The notes under the pieces are model-generated. The model was not told where the DNA came from. It saw only the letters and a program-made list of their open reading frames with translations, and searched no databases. The position numbers were made by a program, and so were the translations under genes. 64,000 nt of DNA from an uncultured Bacteroidales bacterium (lineage in GTDB: Bacteria > Bacteroidota > Bacteroidia > Bacteroidales > UBA932), in contig CASFSL010000040.1 in the NCBI GenBank assembly GCA_949297365.1, positions 1 through 64,000 on the forward strand. Direction: 5' to 3'. The stretch's first letter is position 1. Every line of letters begins with the position of its first letter. Shown here one piece after another: positions 1 through 7,071 of this stretch.

Positions 1-305
1 GGGGAGGAAAGTCCGGGCAGGACAGAGCACCGCACTGTGGAAAGCACAGGTAGGCGAAAGCTTACGTCACGGGTAACAGAAAACAACCGCCCCTCCCTCG
101 GGAGAGGTAAGGGTGAAAATGCAGGGTAAGAGCCTGCGTCCGTTCGATGGCGACATCATCGGAGTATCCGCCTGCGGCCTGCAAGGCCAAATATACCGGC
201 AGTCAAGGGCTGCTCGTCCTTTGCCGGGGGGTAGGCTGCTCAGATAAATGATAGAGGCCGTCCGGGTCCGCCCTGACGGTACAGAACCCGGCTTACAGTC
301 CCGCC
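1..305 (+). ncRNA. rnpB: RNase P RNA, bacterial type A, 5' truncated by window edge
   Basis: This is the catalytic RNA of ribonuclease P, which trims the 5' leader of precursor tRNAs. The window opens in the conserved block GAGGAAAGTCCGGGC (about position 4), which lies roughly 60 nt into the E. coli RNA, so the 5' strand of P1-P3 is missing. Further landmarks follow in order: ACAGAGCACCGCA-type P4/P5 sequence, GGTAAGGGTGAAA near 108, GGTAAGAGC near 125, AAGGCCAAATA near 184, GGGTAGGCTGCT near 230 and the 3' P4 strand ACAGAACCCGGCTTA near 282. A run of T follows the last stem, as expected for its terminator. The assignment is secure; only the exact 3' end is approximate. Confidence 0.95.
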
Positions 306-666
306 TTTTTATTTTATGAATATCCATCCGCAAAGATACCTACAGCTGTCCCTTTACCAGACTTCAGGTTCAAGGTAGGAGAAGAGCCGCCGGGCAAGTA
401 CTCCCGACTTTTCCCACGACTTTCATCCAAGTCCATTGCCATGTCCACGACACCTATCCTGTGCCACATAATGACAACTTACTCGCATTCAGATGTATAC
501 GCAAATAGGTCCGAGGATAGGGGTGGCAGATTCAGGGCATTTTAACGGTTTTCGGGCACCCCTATCCTCCGCGCCATTTTGCATTTGCTTAGTTATCAAG
601 AACTTCCAAAAAGCAACAGAGGACAGGTCTCCGGCAGACACTGGAACGCAGGAGGCAAGCGGTCGA
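306..666. other. Intergenic region with an inverted repeat, no gene seen
   Basis: Between rnpB and the cca terminator I find no convincing gene. Open frames here have no family resemblance. The only structure is a 13-bp perfect inverted repeat described separately, with a related CACCTATCCT at 451-460. Confidence 0.6.
513..569. repeat. 13-bp perfect inverted repeat, 31-nt spacer
   Basis: GAGGATAGGGGTG at 513-525 is repeated as its reverse complement CACCCCTATCCTC at 557-569. A partial third copy of the right arm, CACCTATCCT, is at 451-460. There is no T-tract, so it does not look like a standard terminator. Function unknown. Confidence 0.6.
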
Positions 667-728
667 AAAGACCAGGCCCCTCTAGAGGGATGGGGCCCGT
701 CGCGAAGCGGTGGGAGGGCCTGGTCTTT
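667..728 (-). terminator. Long stem-loop after cca
   Basis: AAAGACCAGGCCC at 667-679 pairs with GGGCCTGGTCTTT at 716-728, with smaller internal stems (CCTCTAGAGG) in the loop. It starts 9 nt beyond the cca stop codon. On the minus strand the stem is followed by TTTT, which suits an intrinsic terminator of the cca transcript. Confidence 0.6.
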
Positions 729-736
729 CCGGGACT

Positions 737-2155
737 TTATATTTCCCGATCGTGACTTTCTTTCAGGCCGAGTTCTGCGGCCTTTTCGCGCATGAGGGCA
801 AGGGCCGCATCGTGATCATTGGGAATGCGTCCGTCCAGAATAGCATCCTTAATGTATTCCTTGATGATGCCGATCTCGCGGCAGGGAGGGATACCGTAGA
901 TACTCATAATCATCTCACCGGTCACCGGAGGCTGGAAATTGCGGATGCGGTCCTTCTCCTCCACCTCCTGCAGCTTTTGCCGCACCAGCTGGAAATTGGC
1001 CAGATGCCGGGCCACGGTCCTGTCATTCTTGGAGGTAATGTCAGCCTCGCACAGGGTCATAAGATCATCTATGTCATCCCCCGCGTCGAACAGCAGACGG
1101 CGCACGGCAGAGTCTGTCACTTCTTCCTGTACCAGCGCAATCGGACGCAAATGCAGGAACACCAGTTTCTGAACGTACTTCATCTTCTCGTTCAAGGGCA
1201 TACGCAGATACTTGAACACCTGGTAGACCATCTTGGCCCCCACCACCTCATGACCGTGAAAAGTCCATCCGGTCCCCTTCTCGAATCTCTTGGTAGCCGG
1301 CTTGCCTATATCATGCAGCAGGGCTGCCCAACGGAGCCACAGATTGTCAGTATGAGGCACGATATTGTCCACCACCTGAAGAGTATGCCTGTAATTGTCC
1401 TTGTGTCCGCGTCCATCCTGTGTCTCAACCCCTTTAAGACCGCTAATCTCAGGCAGTACAAGTTCCAGCAAAGTAGTCTGATCCAACAGGTCAAAGCCGA
1501 CAGACGGCTTCGGAGACATCAGAATCTTGTGCAGTTCCTCGCTCACGCGCTCGGGCGAAAGGATGGACATACGTCCGCGGTTGCGGCGGATTGAGTCCAT
1601 CGCCTCGTGGACAATAGTGAAACCCAACTGCGTGGCGAATCTTATGGCCCTTACCATCCTGAGCGGATCATCGCTGAATGTCGTGTCCGGATCCAGAGGC
1701 GTGCGGATCAGACCGCGGCGCAGGTCCTCCAGTCCGTTGAACGGATCGTACAGAGTGCCCATATCCTCCTTCTGGAGGGAAAATGACAGGGCGTTGATGG
1801 TAAAATCCCGACGGAGCTGGTCATCCCTCAAGGTCCCTGGGCAGACATTGGGCTTTCGGGAGTCCTTGGAGTAAGACTCTTTCCGGGCCCCGACGAACTC
1901 TACCTCCTCCCCCTCCGAGGAATGAATCATAGCAGTACCGAAACGGGCGAAAATAGCCACATTGGAACCCGTCCGCGCACCCACGCGGCGGGCCAGGGCG
2001 GGACCGTCTCCCTCCACCACGACATCTATGTCCTTACTCGGCCGTCCCAGAATCATATCTCTGACGTAGCCACCTATGACATAGGCCCTTACTCCCATTT
2101 TTTCCGCCTCTTCGGATATTACCCCGAAGACAGGCCTAGAACTGTCCAGTATCAT
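737..2155 (-). CDS. cca: CCA-adding tRNA nucleotidyltransferase with HD domain
   Basis: Adds or repairs the 3' CCA of tRNAs in the cytoplasm. The 472-residue protein has the class II nucleotidyltransferase signature GGYVRD at 28-33, the catalytic DID at 42-44 and RRDFTIN at 115-121, followed by RNA-binding helices and a C-terminal HD phosphohydrolase domain with HDIGK at 281-285. None of the three tRNA genes in this window encodes CCA, so the enzyme is needed. The start codon lies 3 nt after the stop of the small gene upstream (2159-2551), which implies coupled translation. Substrate preference (CCA versus poly(A)) cannot be read with certainty, but the motifs and context favour CCA addition. 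Confidence 0.93.
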   Translation of the reverse strand: MILDSSRPVFGVISEEAEKMGVRAYVIGGYVRDMILGRPSKDIDVVVEGDGPALARRVGARTGSNVAIFARFGTAMIHSSEGEEVEFVGARKESYSKDSRKPNVCPGTLRDDQLRRDFTINALSFSLQKEDMGTLYDPFNGLEDLRRGLIRTPLDPDTTFSDDPLRMVRAIRFATQLGFTIVHEAMDSIRRNRGRMSILSPERVSEELHKILMSPKPSVGFDLLDQTTLLELVLPEISGLKGVETQDGRGHKDNYRHTLQVVDNIVPHTDNLWLRWAALLHDIGKPATKRFEKGTGWTFHGHEVVGAKMVYQVFKYLRMPLNEKMKYVQKLVFLHLRPIALVQEEVTDSAVRRLLFDAGDDIDDLMTLCEADITSKNDRTVARHLANFQLVRQKLQEVEEKDRIRNFQPPVTGEMIMSIYGIPPCREIGIIKEYIKDAILDGRIPNDHDAALALMREKAAELGLKESHDREI

Positions 2156-2158
2156 ATC

Positions 2159-2551
2159 TTAAATCACAATATCCGGTATATCACTGAGAAATCTGTACTC
2201 TGGTCCGTCTCCCGTCCTCTCGCAGAAATACATATTCACACCGTTGGTGAAAAGCATGTACCTGACGTTCAGCACGCGGTTGTAGCGCACACCCTGCTCT
2301 ATCACCTTCCGGTCCAGCCTCACGGACGGAGCCTTGCACTCCACCAGCATAAGAGGCCTGGCATCTCTCCCGAAAACCACTATATCTGCCCTGTAGGTCA
2401 TGGAGTTGAAATGGAAGGCATACTCCGAGGCCATCATCACCAGCGGGATGCCCTTCTCGGCATTCAGCCAGGAGATGACGCTCTGCCGCACCTCCTCCTC
2501 GGGCGTACGGGCCACATCCATCTTCCGCAAGGGATCGAAAATCGTATCCAT
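2159..2551 (-). CDS. Small HsdR_N-like PD-(D/E)xK domain protein
   Basis: A 130-residue protein resembling the stand-alone type I restriction enzyme R N-terminal domain (HSDR_N_2 family). The nuclease-like core is visible: an acidic helix (PEEEVRQ), YRADIVVF carrying the Asp, and LMLVECKAP carrying the ExK. There is no helicase or modification gene nearby, so this is not a restriction system. I chose the ATG at 2551 because a TAACTTTG promoter element lies just upstream and an earlier in-frame start would extend over it. It is transcribed with cca, 3 nt apart. Family members are widespread in Bacteroidales; the function is not known to me. DNA or RNA cleavage is possible but unproven. Confidence 0.8.
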   Translation of the reverse strand: MDTIFDPLRKMDVARTPEEEVRQSVISWLNAEKGIPLVMMASEYAFHFNSMTYRADIVVFGRDARPLMLVECKAPSVRLDRKVIEQGVRYNRVLNVRYMLFTNGVNMYFCERTGDGPEYRFLSDIPDIVI

Positions 2552-2557
2552 AGTCTG

Positions 2558-2565
2558 CAAAGTTA
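2558..2565 (-). promoter_or_regulatory. -7 element TAACTTTG, hsdR_N-like/cca operon
   Basis: Perfect match to the Bacteroidota -7 consensus TAnnTTTG on the minus strand. Its G lies 6 nt before the ATG at 2551, so the transcript would have a leader of only about 3 nt. No clear -33 TTTG is seen. Confidence 0.6.
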
Positions 2566-2578
2566 ATGATAAAATACA

Positions 2579-2586
2579 TATTTTTG
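2579..2586 (+). promoter_or_regulatory. -7 element TATTTTTG of holA
   Basis: Matches TAnnTTTG and ends 5 nt before the holA ATG at 2592, predicting an almost leaderless mRNA. It is divergent from the hsdR_N-like promoter; the two -7 elements are about 13 bp apart. Confidence 0.6.
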
Positions 2587-2591
2587 CAGTC

Positions 2592-3626
2592 ATGGCTAAA
2601 ATAGATACAGCGGCACAATATGAGACGCTCCGCAAGGAGATCGAGGCCGGAGAGTTCCAGCCCGTATATATCCTGATGGGGGAAGAGCCCTTTTACCCGG
2701 AGCGGCTGTGCGCCCTCATTACAGACAGGGCCCTGCAGCCCCATGAGCGGGACTTCAACCAGACAGTGCTTTACGGAGCGGACACCTCAGTGGACGAGAT
2801 CATCTCCAACTGCGAGCGGTATCCGATGATGTCCGAAAGAGTGCTGGTGGTAGTACGCGAGGCCCAGGCCCTGAAGAAGCCGGAAGGCCTGGGCATATAT
2901 CTGGACCATATCTCCCCAAGCACAGTACTGGTACTGCTGTTCTCAGGTAAGAATATGGACAAACGGACGTCCTTTTATAAAAAGGCATCCAAGTCGTGCG
3001 TCATCTTCGAGTCGGCCAAGATACGTGAAGAAGCCATGCCGCGCTGGATTGAGTCGTACTTCCACAGCATCGGCAGGGCCATTGAGCCCCAGGGAGCCGT
3101 GCTTCTGGCCGAGTATGCCGGCAACGACCTGCGCAAGATCTCCGTCGAGGCTGACAAACTTCTGAAGGCAATCCCGGAGCAGCAGAAAACCATAACTGTA
3201 GACGATATAGAGCAGAACGTAGGCATCAGCCGGGAATTCAATACCAGTGAACTCACTTCCGCCCTCGCCTCACGCAACGCCGACAAGGCTTTCAGGATAG
3301 CGTACTTCTTCGGAGAATCTCCGCGTCAGTATCCGCTGCAGATGACGCTCGGCTTCCTCTTCTTCTTTTTCTCCAAAGTGGAGATGATACACGCAGTCAT
3401 GCAGAGAGACCGCATATCCATACAGGATGCCGCGTCCAAGGCCGGGATCTATTACAGCTATGCCAGGCCCTATACAGCAGCTGTAGCAAATTACAACCTG
3501 CGCAAGACCATGAAGATCATCTCCTGGATAAAGGACTGCGACCTGCGCAGCAAAAGCGGTTCAGGCGGTACCGCCACGGAAGGCGATCTGCTCACCGAGC
3601 TCATCGGGAAGATCCTGTCACTTTGA
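2592..3626 (+). CDS. holA: DNA polymerase III subunit delta
   Basis: Delta opens the sliding clamp as part of the clamp loader during replication. The 344-residue protein has the usual delta layout: an N-terminal AAA+-like domain beginning with YILMGEEPFYPERL (the degenerate P-loop region), a middle helical region (AGNDLRKISVEADKL, the conserved ND-hr-ie-dKL pattern) and a C-terminal helical collar domain. The start is the ATG at 2592, directly behind a promoter element; the longer open frame runs back through the divergent gene and is discarded. The 3' end overlaps the convergent AraC-type gene by 9 nt. Confidence 0.92.
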   Translation: MAKIDTAAQYETLRKEIEAGEFQPVYILMGEEPFYPERLCALITDRALQPHERDFNQTVLYGADTSVDEIISNCERYPMMSERVLVVVREAQALKKPEGLGIYLDHISPSTVLVLLFSGKNMDKRTSFYKKASKSCVIFESAKIREEAMPRWIESYFHSIGRAIEPQGAVLLAEYAGNDLRKISVEADKLLKAIPEQQKTITVDDIEQNVGISREFNTSELTSALASRNADKAFRIAYFFGESPRQYPLQMTLGFLFFFFSKVEMIHAVMQRDRISIQDAASKAGIYYSYARPYTAAVANYNLRKTMKIISWIKDCDLRSKSGSGGTATEGDLLTELIGKILSL

Positions 3627-4004
3627 ACGGTTCCTGCGCCTGAGTATCTTCCTGTAAGTACAGCCTGTCTCCTTTACCAGTATCCGGTCCAGACTCCTTC
3701 TGGTCCTGAATCCGTAACTGTTCGCGAACTCATCCGGGTCTCCCCCCTCCGGCTCCGCTGTCCTGCTTTCCTGGACATCGGCCAGAAGGTGCTCTACCCG
3801 AAGACTGTTGATGTATCCACGGAAACTCTTATACTTCTCACAGATGGCCCTGGAGGCATATGTACGGTTGGTCCCCGTCATCTCCGAAAGTTTGGGCAAA
3901 GTCATACTGTAGTCCAGATACAGTTTGTCTTCCCTCATCTTACGGTCCAGACGCTCAAATACCACCTCCCTGGTATACTCCCATGCTTTTCTACTGTCTT
4001 TCAT
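3618..4004 (-). CDS. Short AraC-type DNA-binding protein
   Basis: A 128-residue protein consisting almost entirely of an AraC-family DNA-binding domain with two helix-turn-helix units: LPKLSEMTGTNRTYASRAI (first) and DEFANSYGFRTRRSLDRIL (second), ending in the family's TYRKI signature. It has no sensor domain. It starts inside the last codons of the larger membrane-bound AraC regulator (14-nt overlap), so the two are co-translated. It may modulate or pair with that regulator; this is inference. The second helix-turn-helix region is less canonical (FRTRRSLDR instead of F.s.s.F.r.F). The 3' end overlaps holA by 9 nt on the opposite strand. Confidence 0.8.
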   Translation of the reverse strand: MKDSRKAWEYTREVVFERLDRKMREDKLYLDYSMTLPKLSEMTGTNRTYASRAICEKYKSFRGYINSLRVEHLLADVQESRTAEPEGGDPDEFANSYGFRTRRSLDRILVKETGCTYRKILRRRNRSK

Positions 4005-5154
4005 TGTTCCTCCTTTCTTCCTGCAGTTTATTCTTCATATCGCGGCACCATTCTCCCGGAGTGCATCCGGTATTCAGCTTAAAGGCACTGGTAAACGAGG
4101 CATTGTTGTTGAAGCCGCACATGTCCCTCAGATCACTCATTGAGATATCGGTATTGGCCGAGAATATCCTCATGGCCTCCCGTACCCTGAAGTAATTGAC
4201 CAGTTCCCTGAAATTCTTGTTCATCTCCACATTAATGGTCTTCGACAGATACGACTTGTTGGTGAACAGCCGCATCGCCACCTCCTGCATACTCAGATCC
4301 TTGGACAGGTACGGCTTCTCATTCTCAAAATAATTCAAGAGCCTTTCCTTCAATGACAGCGAAGTGTCCTCCTCCACGTCCCTCAATACGCTGTCCGCAA
4401 GAGAGCCGAGCACCATACCGTTCGGTGTACGCCTGCAACAGTCCGGACCCTCGTTGGAAATACCGCTCTCCGGCCTGTTCCTCTTCAAGGTGACGAACAG
4501 CATCCCGTGAATAACTGCAAAGCCGCTTATAAGGATAAAATAATCCAGGACAACATGCAGCCCGAATGAATAGAACAGAAGCAGAAAGTTATATGCGGAG
4601 GCAGAGAGTATCTGCGCAAGCAGTCCTCCGGCACGGTCTGTCCGATCCTCCTCCGCAAGCGCAGAACCATGAGCAAAATATGTATAGGTAACAAAGCAGA
4701 ATATAACCAGCGCGATGAACACCGAGCCCCTGAACAGGATGGCCTCTGACACATTCTCCTGAACTCCTGACAGGAGCATGGCATCAGTAAACAGGATAAG
4801 AAGCAGGATGAAAAATGCAGGGATGTAAAAATGAATCCACGGACGGTCATTAAGCACGTAACGCCGTACATAGACGCAGGGCATAAACGAGGATACGACA
4901 TACAGTTTCATGACTATGCGGTCCATCACCCCCGACAGCGCGGTATCCACGTCCACCGCCATGTAGGAACAGCCGGAAAGATAGCACAGGGCTATCACCA
5001 GCAGAAGTATTGCAAAATCCTTTTGAATCCCGGATGTTGTCCCGTCACTGCCGCTCCATTGGCCTCTCATCTTAAAAACAACATATATACCGACAGAGAG
5101 ATATACGAGACACGGCAGCAATGATACCGTTAATATAAAAATAGTCTCCATCAT
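3991..5154 (-). CDS. Membrane-anchored AraC-family transcription regulator
   Basis: The first 230 or so residues hold about seven hydrophobic segments (for example IFILTVSLLPCLVYLSVGIY, FAILLLVIALCYLSG, FYIPAFFILLLILFTDAML, VFIALVIFCFVTYTYF and DYFILISGFAVIHGMLF). A linker leads to a C-terminal AraC domain with both helix-turn-helix units (LSMQEVAMRLFTNKSYLSK and MSDLRDMCGFNNNASFTSAF) and the TPGEW ending. Such 7TM-AraC proteins are one-component membrane sensors known in Bacteroidota; the ligand is unknown. It overlaps the short AraC gene downstream by 14 nt. A TATCTTTG promoter lies upstream, with direct repeats GACTAG that may be an autoregulatory site. Confidence 0.85.
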   Translation of the reverse strand: MMETIFILTVSLLPCLVYLSVGIYVVFKMRGQWSGSDGTTSGIQKDFAILLLVIALCYLSGCSYMAVDVDTALSGVMDRIVMKLYVVSSFMPCVYVRRYVLNDRPWIHFYIPAFFILLLILFTDAMLLSGVQENVSEAILFRGSVFIALVIFCFVTYTYFAHGSALAEEDRTDRAGGLLAQILSASAYNFLLLFYSFGLHVVLDYFILISGFAVIHGMLFVTLKRNRPESGISNEGPDCCRRTPNGMVLGSLADSVLRDVEEDTSLSLKERLLNYFENEKPYLSKDLSMQEVAMRLFTNKSYLSKTINVEMNKNFRELVNYFRVREAMRIFSANTDISMSDLRDMCGFNNNASFTSAFKLNTGCTPGEWCRDMKNKLQEERRNNERQ

Positions 5155-5173
5155 CTTTAGGTTAATAACTGCC

Positions 5174-5181
5174 CAAAGATA
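5174..5181 (-). promoter_or_regulatory. -7 element TATCTTTG of the AraC pair
   Basis: Minus-strand TATCTTTG 19 nt before the ATG at 5154. No TTTG is found at -33; instead a pair of direct repeats occupies that place, as expected for an activator-dependent promoter. Confidence 0.55.
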
Positions 5182-5188
5182 TAATGGA

Positions 5189-5205
5189 GACTAGTTCCTG
5201 ACTAG
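5189..5205. promoter_or_regulatory. Possible AraC operator: GACTAG direct repeats
   Basis: GACTAG at 5189-5194 and 5200-5205, with an 11-bp period (one helical turn), just upstream of the -7 element of the regulator pair. AraC proteins typically contact such half-sites in tandem. CTAGT/ACTAG also forms a short inverted repeat here. The assignment is inference. Confidence 0.35.
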
Positions 5206-5238
5206 AAAATCAAAAATATTCAGAACAAATACATGTTT

Positions 5239-6180
5239 TTATATTTTTGCTATTTTCTTTTTTTCTTTAATCGCGTCAAAACCACGTCCATACACTCCCA
5301 TAACACTGCCGACGGAAATAAAGGCCTGTTTGTCAATCTGCTTGATCATGGAAAGCAGATAATTGGTCTCTACCTTCCGGACCATTACCAGCAGCACTTT
5401 TTCGTGATTCTTTGTATACCATCCCTCCGCATCCAGAACAGTGACTCCGCGTCCCATCGTACCGGATATCATATCTGCTATCTTCTCATACTCCTTGGAG
5501 AAGATGAACAGCTGTACGGACTGCTTGGTTCCTGCCACGGACAGATCCACCACATAGCTGCATGCGGCCACCACCAGATAACCGTACATGACACCGGCTA
5601 TTCTGGCTCCGAAATTCAGATCCGACGGCAGCAGGATGGACGAGCCCACGATGAAAATATCGCACAAAAGGATAATCCTTCCAGGAGGAACATTACGGTA
5701 TTTACTGATAATCAACGCTATCACATCTGTCCCTGCTGTACTTCCGCCTCTACTGAAAGCCATGCCGATACCGAGGCCGGACATCGCTCCGCCGATGAGA
5801 GCACAAAGCAGCTTGCCGTTAGCCAGAGCCAGTTCCTCTATAAAAGTCTGGGGTATAACTTCCGGCAGCACCCTGAAAAGCAGGGAGGCTACCACTACGG
5901 CATACACAGTCTTGACTCCGAATGCCTTTCCAAGGGTCTTCACTCCTATGATCAGCAGTATCAGATTGACAAAGAAGAATGTGTAGCTGACAGGTATCGC
6001 ACCGTTAGTAGCATACTGGACGATGGCACCGATACCGGATACACCTCCGCCGACAATTCCGTTGGGGATTACGAAAATACACCAGCCTGCCGTATAACAC
6101 AGCAGTCCCAGGGTAATAATCAGATAATCACTTACTACTGTAAGGACTTTTCTTGTGCTTGTTTTCTTTTGCGTTTCCAT
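5239..6180 (-). CDS. YitT family membrane protein (second copy)
   Basis: A 313-residue integral membrane protein with the YitT/DUF161 domain (about five or six hydrophobic segments, including IPNGIVGGGVSGIGAIV and MAFSRGGSTAGTDVIALII) and the C-terminal soluble DUF2179 domain (VLDAEGWYTKNHEKVLLVMVRK). The transported or sensed molecule is not established for the family. It is a tandem paralogue of the gene upstream and overlaps its end by 46 nt. It is the last gene of the long minus-strand run from leuS. Confidence 0.85.
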   Translation of the reverse strand: METQKKTSTRKVLTVVSDYLIITLGLLCYTAGWCIFVIPNGIVGGGVSGIGAIVQYATNGAIPVSYTFFFVNLILLIIGVKTLGKAFGVKTVYAVVVASLLFRVLPEVIPQTFIEELALANGKLLCALIGGAMSGLGIGMAFSRGGSTAGTDVIALIISKYRNVPPGRIILLCDIFIVGSSILLPSDLNFGARIAGVMYGYLVVAACSYVVDLSVAGTKQSVQLFIFSKEYEKIADMISGTMGRGVTVLDAEGWYTKNHEKVLLVMVRKVETNYLLSMIKQIDKQAFISVGSVMGVYGRGFDAIKEKKKIAKI

Positions 6181-7070
6181 TCTATTTTCTCTGGTCCTTT
6201 TAATTCATCAAATCCTCTTCCATAGACACTCATGGTCGATGTCACCGACATAAAAGCAGAACGGTCAAGATTCTTGACTATCTTATTGATCTCGTTCAGC
6301 TGATGCTTGCGGGCTATGACCACCAGCACCTGATGGGCCTCCTTCGTGTACCAGCCGACACCTTCAAAAGCCGTCACTCCCCTCTTGAGCTGCGTCATAA
6401 GCGCATCGGCTATCTCGCTGTATTTCTGCGAGAATATCATAACCTGCACCGACTGCTTGCTGCCGGTCAGCAGCAGGTCCACACCCTGAGAGAAAGCGAT
6501 CACCTGCATATAGCCGTAGACCACATCGGAAAGCGTCTTTCCGGGCAGCAGAAGCACCGAACCCACTATCAGCAGGTCACAGAAAAGATACACTCTGCCC
6601 GGAGATATCTCCCTGAACTTGGAGAGTATAAGGGCTATGATATCCGTACCTCCCGTACTGCCTCCCTGATTGAATATCATGACGATACCTATCGCTCCGA
6701 TAAAGCCTCCGATAAGGCCGTTCAGGAACTTCTCATCAATGGTTGACACCCAGGGTATCAGCTCAGGAAGCACCTGCAGCAGCAGTGAATTGAGCAGGAT
6801 GCAGTATATCGTCTTGAATCCGAACCCCTTGCCGAGAATCAGGAACCCGAGAATCAGGAGCACCACATTGATTGAGAGATATGTCACGGATACAGGTATC
6901 AGGCCTCCTGTCGCATAGTTTACAAACGTTGCCAGTCCCGGAATAGCACCGCCCACTATGCCTTTCGGTATCAGAAAAGCCGTCCAGCTGAAGCAGTACA
7001 ACGCAAGTCCAAGAGTAATGATGACATACTCTTTCAGCGTTATAAGGACTTTCTTCGTTACCGGTTTCAT
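6135..7070 (-). CDS. YitT family membrane protein (first copy)
   Basis: A 311-residue membrane protein with the same architecture as its downstream neighbour: IPKGIVGGAIPGLATFV, a glycine-rich FNQGGSTGGTDIIALIL motif and a C-terminal DUF2179 domain (AFEGVGWYTKEAHQVLVVIARK). I place the start at the ATG at 7070 (MKPVTKK), one base after the leuS stop codon, rather than the in-frame ATG at 7085 inside leuS. The two YitT genes probably arose by tandem duplication and may form a heteromer (inference). Confidence 0.83.
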   Translation of the reverse strand: MKPVTKKVLITLKEYVIITLGLALYCFSWTAFLIPKGIVGGAIPGLATFVNYATGGLIPVSVTYLSINVVLLILGFLILGKGFGFKTIYCILLNSLLLQVLPELIPWVSTIDEKFLNGLIGGFIGAIGIVMIFNQGGSTGGTDIIALILSKFREISPGRVYLFCDLLIVGSVLLLPGKTLSDVVYGYMQVIAFSQGVDLLLTGSKQSVQVMIFSQKYSEIADALMTQLKRGVTAFEGVGWYTKEAHQVLVVIARKHQLNEINKIVKNLDRSAFMSVTSTMSVYGRGFDELKGPEKIEWKRKRKQAQEKSLQ

Positions 7071-7071
7071 A

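Noticed and set aside
493..1594. Plus-strand open frames at 493-795 and 710-1594
   Set aside because: The first covers the intergenic hairpins and the second is antisense to cca; neither has family features.
2159..2551. Type I restriction system suggested by the HsdR_N-like protein
   Set aside because: No helicase, HsdM or HsdS is adjacent, and the protein consists of the small domain only.
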